From NCBI RefSeq assembly GCF_932526225.1, contig NC_064039.1, positions 3,299,001 to 3,363,000 of the forward strand: a stretch of DNA of 64,000 bases, written 5' to 3'. This document shows positions 11,180 through 22,800 of this stretch, in pieces. The notes under the pieces are model-generated. The model was not told the origin of the DNA, did not search any database, and worked only from the letters and a program-made list of their open reading frames with translations. This DNA comes from Nematostella vectensis. Lineage: Eukaryota; Cnidaria; Anthozoa; Actiniaria; Edwardsiidae. Each line of letters starts with the position of its first letter. Positions within the stretch are counted from its first letter, which is position 1. The position numbers and the translations under genes were made by a program.

Positions 11180-12150
11180 CCCCACTTTGGGAGTATCATG
11201 CTGCCTTAACCTTATGCAAGAAGAAAAAAATCTTGTATTGTGCCAATACTATAACAGCAACGTTTTAAGTGGCCCACCTTATTTTCCCCATAATCCATGA
11301 CCCACCCTCATATGCAAGAGTAGAAAAAGGCAACCCACCCCAAGTAGGCACCGGTCATCCTTGTACTCCCTTTTGACTTTTCGTAAGGATGCTAAATTTC
11401 AAATCGTTACATGTTATATATTCATTTGAATACCTCCAGTCAGACTCAAAAAACATTTCAGAAATATTTTAATGCAAACATCTGAATCACAAATCGCCAG
11501 CTCTGATGGCAAAGGCAAGCCAACTGATAATAGCACCCAACAATCACGAGTTCCAGGCCCAAGATGCTCGGTTTCTTCTGCTGCTAGTTTCTAGTGCTCC
11601 AATGGCTAGCGCAAGATTTAGGTACCCAGGTCAAGCGTTGCCCCCTGATTTGGATAGTGTAAAGAATTCTTGAGGAACAGGTCAGATTTAAAGGCAAGTG
11701 ATAAACAAATGTTAATGGTGAAATGGAAGCCGAATGACTATTACATCACCAATTTTGTTCTTGATACTTCCAGATTGTGAGTCAGATTCAGCTGATGTTG
11801 CTTTTGTTGGCTTTTCTGAGGACATTTCGAGAAGGCCACCAGTAGACATATCTCTTAAAATGATCTTATTTTCGCAACAGGTTGTCAAGGAATCACTGGT
11901 TTGTGGTGGGTGTGGTTTCAAAGAGCTCTTCACAGCATTTCCGGGGGATTTGTCCCCAACTGAGAAAGCAAAGCATAAGACGTGGCACGTTTTGCTAAAG
12001 GCAAATAGCAAACCAAGCTAAACTATCCTCTCCTCCCTTGTTCTTCTTATGACATTACCTAATCAAATCCCACCAACTGCACATAACTTCTCATTGTATA
12101 AAGTCCGTGAGCGCCGACTGAAAAACTTATCAGTCACCCCTGTATTGCAA
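11180..12150. other. Mostly non-coding stretch before the piggyBac remnant
   Basis: Overlapping open frames of about 95 codons on both strands at 11712-12021 have no recognisable domain. They may be decayed repeat sequence. No terminal repeats were found for the piggyBac copy that follows. Confidence 0.35.
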
Positions 12151-12152
12151 AC

Positions 12153-13773
12153 ATGGCGGAATCTTTAGCGATCGCTGCGAACAAATTTAGAGCGATTTTT
12201 GGTGTTAACCCTAAGGAAAATGATGATGTAAACGATTCTGATTTCAGGGTTTTGGACTTTCTTCTGAGGGAGAAAGCGATGACGAGGGCAATTAAGAGAG
12301 CGTTGAAAGTTGGTCGGAGCGACTAACACACTTTGGCCCAGAGGACTTCACCGGGCAACAACAGTTGAAGAAAACTGTATCGGAAGATGCAAAAGCTTAA
12401 GACTATTTTAACTTGATGTTTTCCGATGAACTTATAGGTTTAATTTCTTACGAAACTAACCGATATGCACGATTTATTATCGGGCAGAAGGCCGAAACAG
12501 AGGCACGCCTGGCAAAGTGAAAGGACGTCATTCCCGACGAAATCCACATGTTCCTTGCGGAAGCGCTAGTAATGGGAATTAATTCCTTACCACAGCACGC
12601 CCATTATTGGTTTCAAAACCCCCTCTTTGGAAACCTTGGGATTCAGGACGTGATTCCCAAGACAAGGTTTGAAACGATTGCCCAGTTCCTGTACTTCAGC
12701 GACCCAAACGAGCCGCAACATGGGGACGCCGATTAGGACTCTTCAAAGTTTGCCCAGTGCTGAGCGACGTCTTGAAAAACATCCAGGAGGGTAACGGGCC
12801 CTCAAAGAACATATCAGTCGATGAGGGAATGATTGCCTTCAAGGGAAGACTTGGCTTTCGCAAATATATGCTGGCAAGGCCGACGAAATACGCGGCCGAC
12901 GCAAACAACAGCTACGTGTGTAATTATGAAGTGTACCTGCAAGAAAACAGACAGCGTATCCATGGACAAGGCCACGATGTTGTTATGTATATGGCTAAGC
13001 CGTTCCTGAACAGTTAAAGACATATCTTTTGCAATAACTTTTTTACAACAGTTAGGCTTTTTGACCATTTACTAGGTCGAAAGACCTACGCATGCGGGAC
13101 TGTGCATGTGAATCGCAGGGAACTGTCTAAAGACAAGTCGAAGCCTGGCGAAATGGTTCAGCATCAGCAAGGCCAGCTTCTCTTCACCGAATGGCACGAC
13201 AAGAGGGACATCAGTCTTCTTTCTGCAAATTTTTCCCCTCTTGAACCGGGTCGCACATTGCGACAAAGCTATTGCGGCCCCGAGGAAATAGATATCGAAA
13301 AACCAAAGGTGGCGGATGTTTACACGGCACACATGGGAGTTGACCGCGTGGATCAGCCCCGATCATTTTATTCCTCTGGCTGGGAATCGCATAAATGGTA
13401 CAAATTCGTGTTTTGGTTTTTGTTTAATCTAGCAGTGACCAATGAGTTCATCCTTGAAGGATTCAAGCGTCGATTACAAGGAAAGGCGAAGAGAACTGTT
13501 ATCGTGTTCAAGACCGAACTTGCGCAAGCGCTTATTGCGAAGTTCAACTCAAGAACGCGCCCACGAGTTCCTGCCCCCAAACTCCCCATACCGTCCACGC
13601 TCAGCTCATGTCGCCATCCATGTAGATAAAAGGAAAAGGGGATGTGTTCTCTGCAGCCAGAAGGGAAAGACAACCCCGAAAGGCTACAAGATCAAGACCT
13701 ATTATGAGTGCGTGATCTGCAAAGGTTACCACAAGGCATTCCATGAAATAGACCATGTCATAGCGGCCCCATA
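12153..13773 (+). pseudogene. Broken piggyBac (PGBD-type) transposase
   Basis: Starts MAESLAIAANKFRAIFG but stops at 12324. Later segments in several frames cover the DDE_Tnp_1_7 domain: MFLAEALVMGINSLPQHAHY, then ISVDEGMIAFKGR with the first catalytic Asp, then CNNFFTTVRLFDHL, where the usual V-D-N reads C-N-N so the second catalytic Asp is replaced, then HMGVDRVDQ with the third Asp. A C-terminal cysteine-rich finger (CVLCSQKGK ... ECVICKGYHKAF) lies in yet another frame near 13640-13770. At least four stops and several frame changes break it. No TTAA-flanked termini were found. It once encoded a cut-and-paste transposase and cannot now. Confidence 0.85.
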
Positions 13774-13774
13774 G

Positions 13775-15340
13775 CATGAACTATCGTACAGACTTACACT
13801 TTACACTATTTCTTATGACTATATGCTTAAAACTACCTTTATTATATGTTCTGTTTATATTTTGTGTCTAAGATTAACAATAATCTTGTAAATGATGCAA
13901 GATTTGAGATCACTGGTAGAGAAGATAGCGCGAAATTTGAATTTTTGTTTGAAATTGTAAATTCAAATCATTGCAGCTCTAAGCAAGAGTGGCAAAAACG
14001 CCAATATTTCGGTTCATTAAAATCTTCATTATCTGTCTACTTGTTTCTGCGCTTTATTTTTTACAATCTGCAATGTTTCGCTTCTGACTTTTGTCGATGT
14101 TCGTGAAGATTGTGTTCGCTCATGATCATTCAATTAACTCCATTTTGTATTTCCACAGAAATACAGAACCTCCAAAGAAGACATTCTCTGAGTTTTGACC
14201 AACAATTTTGTAAAATAAAGAACTTCTCTTGAATGTGTATACGTTAAGCTGGTTATGCAGTTAAATTCCTAGAGTGATTTGTCGTTTTTCTTCGTATGAA
14301 GAGACGATTTGCTGCGTTTATTACCCCCAAATAAACTTTCAGGAAACTTGAAGTTGTCGCGCGCGTTGCAAAATCATTATGGCCGAAATAGTTTGAGGGA
14401 GTTTGAAGCCAATTTTCCGTAAAGTAAATGATTCTAGATAGAATGACAAATAAAATGCCGTTTTAGTGTGAAGATCTATAACCTCCAGAGTAAAAATACA
14501 GTTTTCGATGGTCATTTTACCATCAACTCACTATTTCGAGCTTTGGAGGTGAGCTTTCCAGTATCGTAGGACACCGAAAAAAAATGCTTGTTATTTGTCA
14601 TACATTGGCAAAGTTAACTTTTACCATTGTTACCATTTTCTTTTACTTGTCCGTGTTGGCTCATAACCTGAAAGTGAAAATTCAGGATCGCTCGGCCTCA
14701 TCTCAAATATTTTGTCATGCATTTAATCTTAAGAAAAAAAATGTGGTTAACGTTTTCTGACAAATCACATTAAAATAGACTAAAATATAGTATTAATAAA
14801 AAAAATAAATGTTGCAGCCAGATCAGGATATAAAACGTAAAAAATAAATTGTTGATACCTTCACAACTTGGCCAAGGCACATAGTATACGTTGTCTGTTC
14901 CCTTACCAGCTAACCTGCTCTGCGGCCGATCACCAAAGAGTGAGAAAGCTGTTGATTACCATGTTTAGTTAGACCTGTCAAAATGTCTAATTAATAATGT
15001 CTAAAGTCCACTTAGCAATTGGTATGTTGAAGGACAAGTAATACGATGTTGATAAGACATGTAATATCTCATGCGCATGCTGCAAATTTTCAGTTCACCT
15101 TTATAATCTAGTGAGCACTCATAGCTTTCTACAAGGCCTCCAAAATCTTTGTCAGGCATTTTCCTGAAATCGAAGATCTATCCACAGAAATGGGATCTAT
15201 CCACAGAGGGGGGCTACGTGTCTTTCCCCCTCATCTCGTACTCAACCGATAGCACAACCAGCATTTCTCTCCCTAGTCTTCCTGCAACAGATGGCTTTTA
15301 ACTGGCGCAACAGCCCCAACTGAAACTTGCCAAGCAGTAA
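13775..15340. other. Non-coding stretch, nothing recognised
   Basis: AT-rich sequence after the piggyBac remnant. No domain, array or paired TIR was seen. Confidence 0.4.
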
Positions 15341-15412
15341 AATTTAAAGCTACGGTTGGACTCGAACTAACTCTAGTTCAGTTTTGATCAGCTCCAACTG
15401 TAGCTTTAAATT
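15341..15412. repeat. Near-perfect 20-bp-stem hairpin
   Basis: The arm 15341-15360 (AATTTAAAGCTACGGTTGGA) pairs with 15393-15412 at all 20 positions, one of them G-U. The loop is 32 nt and itself contains GAACTAACTCTAGTTC. It could be a small foldback element or a structured RNA. Confidence 0.6.
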
Positions 15413-15749
15413 CTCCTGTTTAGCATAGGATTCCGTGCTGCCAGTCCAGCTCCTGAGTTGTACCCTTGATCATTGTTACAAACAATCAATCACCAAATTC
15501 TGATAGAGGTGTTAGGCTTATCTTTATCATTTAATTACCCATCTAGGCTAGTTATTTATTAAAACTAAAACTCTTGACACATTTTATGTTCCAATTGTCT
15601 GCATGATACTCAAAATTAATGTAAAATAAATATTCTTAGTTTAGTAATGCCATTTTCGAAAATATTATAAAATATTGTTTTATCTTAGAGGTAAGTTCAA
15701 AAAGGCAAACAAATTAGGATTTCACAAGAACATCGGCAAAGCAGTCTTA

Positions 15750-16135
15750 GCAGATCCGGTGAATCGGAGATTCCAACCAGGACTTGATATCCACCAACGA
15801 GGGGTCATTTGGTGCAATCAGAGACAAGCAAGATCTTGATAACCACCAAAAGGAGGTCAGCTGGTGCATCAGAGATTCCAATCAGGCACAAGCTAGATCT
15901 TGTAAACCACCAACAAGATGTCATTGGTGCATCAGAGATTCCAATCACTAGATCTTGTTAACAACCGACTAGAGGTCAGGTGGTGCATCGGAGATTCCAA
16001 TCAGACACAAACTAGATCTTGATAACCACCAAAAAGAGGTCAGGTGGTGCATCGGAGATTCCAATCAGACACAAATTAGATCTTGATAACCACCAAAAAG
16101 AGGTCAGATGGTGCATCGGAGATTCCAATTAGATA
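15750..16135. repeat. Tandem array of ~64-bp units
   Basis: About six copies of a unit containing GGAGATTCCAATCAGACACA, then TAGATCTTGATAACCACC, then AGAGGTCAGGTGGTGCATC. The last three copies are nearly identical; the first ones are more diverged and variable in length. It is not in a gene I can identify. Confidence 0.85.
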
Positions 16136-16139
16136 AGCT

Positions 16140-19100
16140 GGTACTGTAAACTATAAGATAAGGGGTTTTAATTCTTTCATTGTGATCTGCATTTTCCACA
16201 ACACCACCCTTCATTTACACAACACCTCATCTGTAACATGTATCTGTAGCATTTCCGGACTTTGCCTTCCCCAGAATAACTGAATAAAGCAAAAAAAAAA
16301 AATTGCTTTATTATATTATCTTACTTATCTTTAATATAATCTAATAAGGCAAATACTTGTGTTACGTATAATCACATTAAGACTACAAGATGCCACATAA
16401 ATTTCACCATAGAAAGTTGCATATTTTATCGAACCAAATGGTAGGATTCGTCGAAAGCCAACAAGCACGTAAACGACATCCACGTTCGGAAATTATGCAG
16501 CTTTGGAGCATCATTGTACGTCGACTACTGTTTAAACAACGCCTTATAGAAAATTCAAAGTCACTGATTGATGTAACAGTCTACTTAGAATGCAGAGATG
16601 GGAATTTTTTTCCTCAACAAAGAAATCTATCCATTTTCATAATATTCTAATAGAGGTTCGATTTACTATTTTCAGTCATTGCACCCATTTTTCTCCTGGC
16701 CCCAACTCTGTTTCAGCCACCGATGATGGAACAGCAGTGGACGGCCATCTTCTTTTTCATAGACAAGGGAGGCCCTACAACGTGGGGGTGGTTCCATTGG
16801 ACCCCATAACAAGCATTCCAGTCAACACAAACTTAATGTTGAGGCTTCTGCTCTCTTCAGATGCAAATGACATCAAAAATTGAGCAACCCGGATAATAGT
16901 TTCAACAGACAAGGAGTAGAACGATGTTTGAGAAGAGCAAGAGTGCATAACCAATACCAAGCGCCAGGAATGAATTGTAGGATTGGCAACCCAATGAGGA
17001 TCTCATAGCTCTTCTCGGAAAGTTCAAGGACATGGAATTGACAAGGACTAGAATATCACTGAATATAAATAACCAGTCACAGATTACACTCTCTGGACAG
17101 AGGAGTATAAAAAGCAGTGGTAGGCATAATAATCGTTTTTCTTTTTCTTGTAGCAGCGTCCCAAATGAAAATATAACTTTTGAAAGATTTATTACCACGA
17201 CATTGGTTTAATAAAAAAATCAACTGTGTGTTAACAGACTGAGCTATTGAATGGAGATCTGTTTCCCTATTTTAAAATTGCCAACACAGACCACCTTTTA
17301 ATATAAAGAATGCCAAATAAAATGGTCACTTCGTCTCACATGTTTGGGGTACTTTATCAATTAAGCGTTGGAAATTAATTTCAACGGGATTTTAATCCAT
17401 TAGATCAATTGATAAGAGCGGCCAGTGACCGGCACTGAAAAACAACCGCTGCTATACAAACCATTTTCAATCGTCCCTATTTTTGTCTAAGATTGACCAT
17501 CTTATTGGCGAACTTTAATCTTGAATAGAACATTTATCGGCCTCAAGGTATAATTATAAAATATTCAGACACTGTTTGTGAAAATCGACAAAATTAATGA
17601 TTTACATTGCTGAACTCTATCCTTGTGTTTTAATTATTGAAAATCATTTGATTTACAATCTTATCAACTTTTGTAGTTTCTTTTACATTCAAATCTTTAT
17701 ACAAAATATTTGACCTCATCAGGTTTAACGGTGTATCTTATGACGAAATTTTAGTTGAACAGAAAACTAACAGTCAAGTAAACGAACCACAGGCTAATAT
17801 TATATGATACTATAAAGGGGTTTTAGGAAATTATTTCAAAATGTTAATACCAATTAAATTAACACTATCATGAAAATATAAACAAGGGGCCGCAAACATC
17901 CAAACGTGGAAAGGTACCACATCTTGCTAACACCTCCATCCACAATCATAACGAGGAAAGTTGTCAATATGATTAACATAACCTTTCGTCACAGCCACAG
18001 GAAATGGCCATATTTATACGCCTCCTCTTCAAATAACCGTTTCAGACGAGAAGTAAAAACAATTTCAAGGCATGCCTCCTCAGGTCAGACTAAATATGGA
18101 CCTTTAACAGGAGCAGAATGCAAAAGCGATTAGGAGGAGAAGTCAAACGCATGGATGGAATCTTAAAATTTTTCGAGGATGTACGTGGCTGCCTGACATC
18201 GCCAAGTCCCGAAACTGAGAAGGCCTTGAAGATTCTGGGACAAGAATGTAATGATATCAGCACCTTTCGTGGTACAGCGATGAAGGACATAAGGGCAACC
18301 AGGACCTGAATGGATTCCTTGGATTCAAACATGGGGAAAATTGCACTGGATTAAATGGTACAACCACAGTTACATTGGAAGGCTTGCTTGTGTACAGGAA
18401 CTGGGTATTGAAACCACCGAAGTTGCAGGAACTACTCAGCCAAGTGAAAAGTTGAACTTAAAAACCTTTCTTCTTCGAGAAACTCAAGATAGCTGAAAAG
18501 TCAAAGATCTTACTACACTTCACTGTTTGGTGCAAATTAAAATGGAGAAAATTTAGACCTTTGAGTAACTAATATTGTCCATTGTCTTCCATTCTGGTCG
18601 GAGAGCACATGTTGTTGAAAGGAAGTTAGGCTTAATACAAATATTTAGCGTACGCTACACACTAGTTTCAAACAAGACTCGAAATAATAAGCTATAGAAA
18701 AAGGTTAAATTTCACGTCTGGGAGAATATAACTCAGTATAATGAAAGGGTTATAGTTCAATTTTACGTGATTCTATTAGCACATAAAATAGATTGGTATG
18801 GAAAATTGCTCTGTAAAAGAACTTGGTTATCATGCCATTAGATGCTAATCCTAGTAAATTCATTCGCCTAAACAATTAATTGCACCATAGTCATCATACT
18901 TGAAACAAAATGTTGCATTTTTTTTAAGATTTGATTTTAGGGTTAAAAGGTTTATTTTGAATAAAAAAATATTGGATAATTTTAAAATGCGGAAATTGCC
19001 TAAATAAATATCTGTGAAAATCTTTTACCCGATTCCTCACAAACTTATCATGGAAGACAGTTGAAGCAAAGAACAGTGTGACCTTTCCAAATTCTTGCAT

Positions 19101-19832
19101 GGACGATTTAAAAACAGTAGTAGTAAACAGGAATGCCTTCAACATTTAATAAATATCAATAAATAAAAATATATAAACAATATAACGCTTCAGCAGGCTT
19201 GAAATAGATCTGCAGCAAACATGCTGAGTTAAACAGAGTTATAATTCAAATATATGATCATATATGTCAACTACCATTGCATCAATAAGAGCATCAGATG
19301 ACGCCTTCAACATTATGTCATATCACAAGACTCAGAGAGCCTAACAAAAACTTGCAATTCCGTGAAAAATTCTAGAAAACGTCGAATGACAAAAAAAAAA
19401 GAAAAAAGAACTTCAAAGAGAGTCTTAAAGCGAAAAGAAGAACTACTTAAATGATGTGGGAGGAGGAGAGCTTTGAGAGCAGTGATACATTCAAATGCAT
19501 ACCAACAACACTAAAACTTATATAAATTAATAACTATCTATCTACAGGTAACCAAACGGGATAACAACGATGCATTTACCAAATCGAACGCTTTTCAGAG
19601 TAAAACAAGAGGTCGCTCATTAGGCATAAAGTCAGAAAATCATTTAACTTTCCCTTTGTTTTTGCATCCAGGGAGATGCTTCACAAACATGGCTAGAACA
19701 TTGCATTTGTCCATGTATTTTGATCCGTAATTATCGTAGTTGCCACATATTTACAGCTTTATCACGTGATGATCAGGGGTATTTGGTAGGAGATCGCCAA
19801 GTATTAATGAAATATCTCTGGGAATCGGGTCT
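16140..19832. other. Gene-poor stretch with coding-like islands
   Basis: Three patches have protein-like composition without a common frame: about 16680-16880 (LLFHRQGRPYNVGVVPLD), about 16995-17125 (NEDLIALLGKFKDMELTRTR) and 18118-18309 (KRMDGILKFFEDVRGCLT). I recognise no family and could not connect them by splicing. They may be remnants of an old repeat or gene. The remainder is AT-rich and featureless. Confidence 0.3.
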
Positions 19833-22800
19833 TCAACCACTAACGTCTGGGGTATCAAAGTGCCTTGCAACGAAATTTTGAATACGTTCACGCGTCTCCC
19901 GTTTGTTTCTCTGGATTTCTTCAATAGTGTTGCTCCTCATATATTCGTCAGCAAGTTCCCGCCCATATGTTCGTAAGTGCTCCTGAAGAGGAATTCAGTT
20001 AAAATGCTTACAAATAATAGTTAAGTAAATACAGTCGAACCCCTGTTAAGTAGTAGCCCTCGTGACTCAAGTGGCTCATGCTTAAGATACACTTTGTAAT
20101 ATTTTGTAACAATAAAAAATAGTTGTAGGAAAATTCAGAAAAGTGGCACATTAGGGCGTATGACAGCAAAGGAAGATTAAAATCAAGGAGACAATATGCG
20201 CTTTAAAAGGTTACTAAAAATAGGGGTCAGGCTCTGCAGTAAATATGAAAGAAAATATTGGACTTCACTGACCCTTAAATATGACTAATCACTTAATAGA
20301 GGTTCTACTGTATACCATCCAGAGAAATTAACTATTTTGACATATCATTCATGATTATTTTTAGTGACGTTAAACAGTAACATGCTAACACTTTGAATAC
20401 TTTAAATATCAATAAATTTAAAGGTTTGATTTATTTTATTGTAAGATGTTACTTGATGTGTCTTATATTCCATTTACTGCCAAAGCATGTTTTAATGGTC
20501 AATGGAAATGATACAAAATTTGAAAGTTCTACACGTCAGTCTCTTAACACTTTACTTAAAATATTATATAAGTTGTGAAAAAAAACATGAATGCCAGCAG
20601 CAGTTGCTTGAGAAAAGAAGAAAAAGCCGTTTCTCTCAGGATCTGAAGGTTGTGCTACAACTGATGCAATAAATTCCATTGAGATCATGAAATTTTTTAG
20701 GCAATTTTTAAATAGGCATAGAGTATTGTCAGATTCGAGTAAGTGTGATTCGAGTAACTGTAAAACTTTTTTGCAGTTTATGTTTTAATTGTAAAAGGCG
20801 AGTATCCTTTGCGGTTGGGGAACAGTTCGTTTAGAACATTCAAATATCCAGGCGTTTTTAAACAGAACTTCGTCTTCAGATTAACTGATATAAATATTGT
20901 AAGACATAATTTAACAGTTACATAAGTTTTGCCTATTTATTTTTACATGTAAAATACAAAAATCTTTTGTTGTGGGATATCATCACGTTTAAAAGATAAT
21001 ATCAAAACATACACATTAGCTTTACATTATTATCGTTTTTTTAGCAACCACAAGAGCTCCGAGATTCGAGATTTTCGAGATAAGACCTCCGAGATTCAAG
21101 ATTTATTCATTGTGGCCTCAAGCGATCTGGATTCAGTATATTTCATTGATAGCTTTAGGTTTTTCTATAGTTGTTGAACATAAGTGTTTACACATTTTTG
21201 TGAAGTATATCGTTTTTATAACCTCACGTATGTTTAAGGCAGTATACTTTCTTTGAAAATTTTAGTTTAAATTTATATAAAAATTGTATATAAAGACTAT
21301 TTCAAAATTATATTGTATATTAAGACTATTTCAAAATTATATTAGCCTAGCTATCCTTTTATCAATAATTTAAAAAATAATATAAATAAATATATATCAT
21401 ATTATAAATAGGATTCAAAGGCGGACAAAAAGTTTTACCCAATTTTGGTTTGATTTTGATTTTTGGCATGCTTCATAATAAATATAGAAGATAATAAATA
21501 TAATTTACTTGTCCCTTGCTTAGACGTGTTAACCAAAGGTCGATTTGGGGGCTACAATAAGATGTTAAGAATTGATACTCAACATACCCGACTAGATATC
21601 CTTTTATCACGGAGATAGCGTGTTAGCAGACCAGAGATGGTGTTCCTCACTTTTTTCTTTACCTCTTCCACCTCTGCCTGCAGTACTTCAGGAGCTTTTG
21701 ACACAGCCTGGGGTTCATTACTGACACCTACGTGGATCACCATACCTTGCTCGCGATTAGAGGCCACCACATCTCTATGAGTGGGTGTCTCGGCAGCATT
21801 GGAAAACAATGAAGTCTCAATGTTACGGCTGGAGAGTGGATTGGCAAGAAACCAACGTCTCAGGCTTCGTGGGTTCACAATCACCTCCTAATATTAACGG
21901 TAAGAAATAATATTTTATCATTTGTAGTGATAAATCGTGTCAGGTGACAGTAACAACAATTGAAATCGAGAGCTGAAGCAATGACAACAGTGGGTGGATG
22001 ATGAAAGCAGAGAAGAAAAAATGAATCAAGAACTAAAAGCCAGTTTAGCTTTGTCTGGTCCTAACCACTCTCCACCAAAGCTAAACACGAGAACACCAAG
22101 CTGTTCCTATATAGTCTTAATATAGATTAACATACCCCTGGTTTGTCAGATATGCCGCAGCTCAAAGGAGGGTTGAACTCACTACTCAACACTTCGATAA
22201 CGTTTTCCTGCTTCATTCCCTTCTGTTGGTGTACATCTATTATGGTAATCCGCAGTGCTTGAAAGTGCTTGTCACTATAAGGCATTTCAGATTCCTGCCG
22301 CTGCTTCTTCACATATGAACTAAGCAGTTGCATGTGACGTTCTAAGTAAATCTGAGCCTCAAATTTGTGGAAATCTGACCAAATGGTTGCTTTCCACAGG
22401 GCTGCGCCCTCTGGGAAAGGAGGGTATAGCCCTTGAGAGCATCCAACAGCAAACAGTTCCATGGCTGCTGTAATGCGATCAGCCCCAGCTAGCTTTGTAA
22501 TCAATGCCCTTAGAACATCTCCATCACGCATAAGGTTATCTGTCTCCATTTGCTTGGAAATAGTAAGAGCTTTTTCTAATTCTCCAAGTTTCAAGTAGCA
22601 ACGAATAAGGTTATTGTTAATCTTTTTAAGATGGATGAGTCCAAACAAATTTTTGTCACCAATATTGCTAAGCAGTTCTTCAACCTCATCAGTTCTTTCA
22701 CGGTGAAGGTAGTAAGCAGCAAGTTTCTCAAACAGTGATTGCCTAATATTTGCTTCTCTGATTGTCAAAGTGGTTCCAATTGCTGGAAGAGCATAATTGC

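Noticed and set aside
15750..16135. CRISPR-like array
   Set aside because: Units are contiguous tandem copies without unique spacers, in an animal-type genome.
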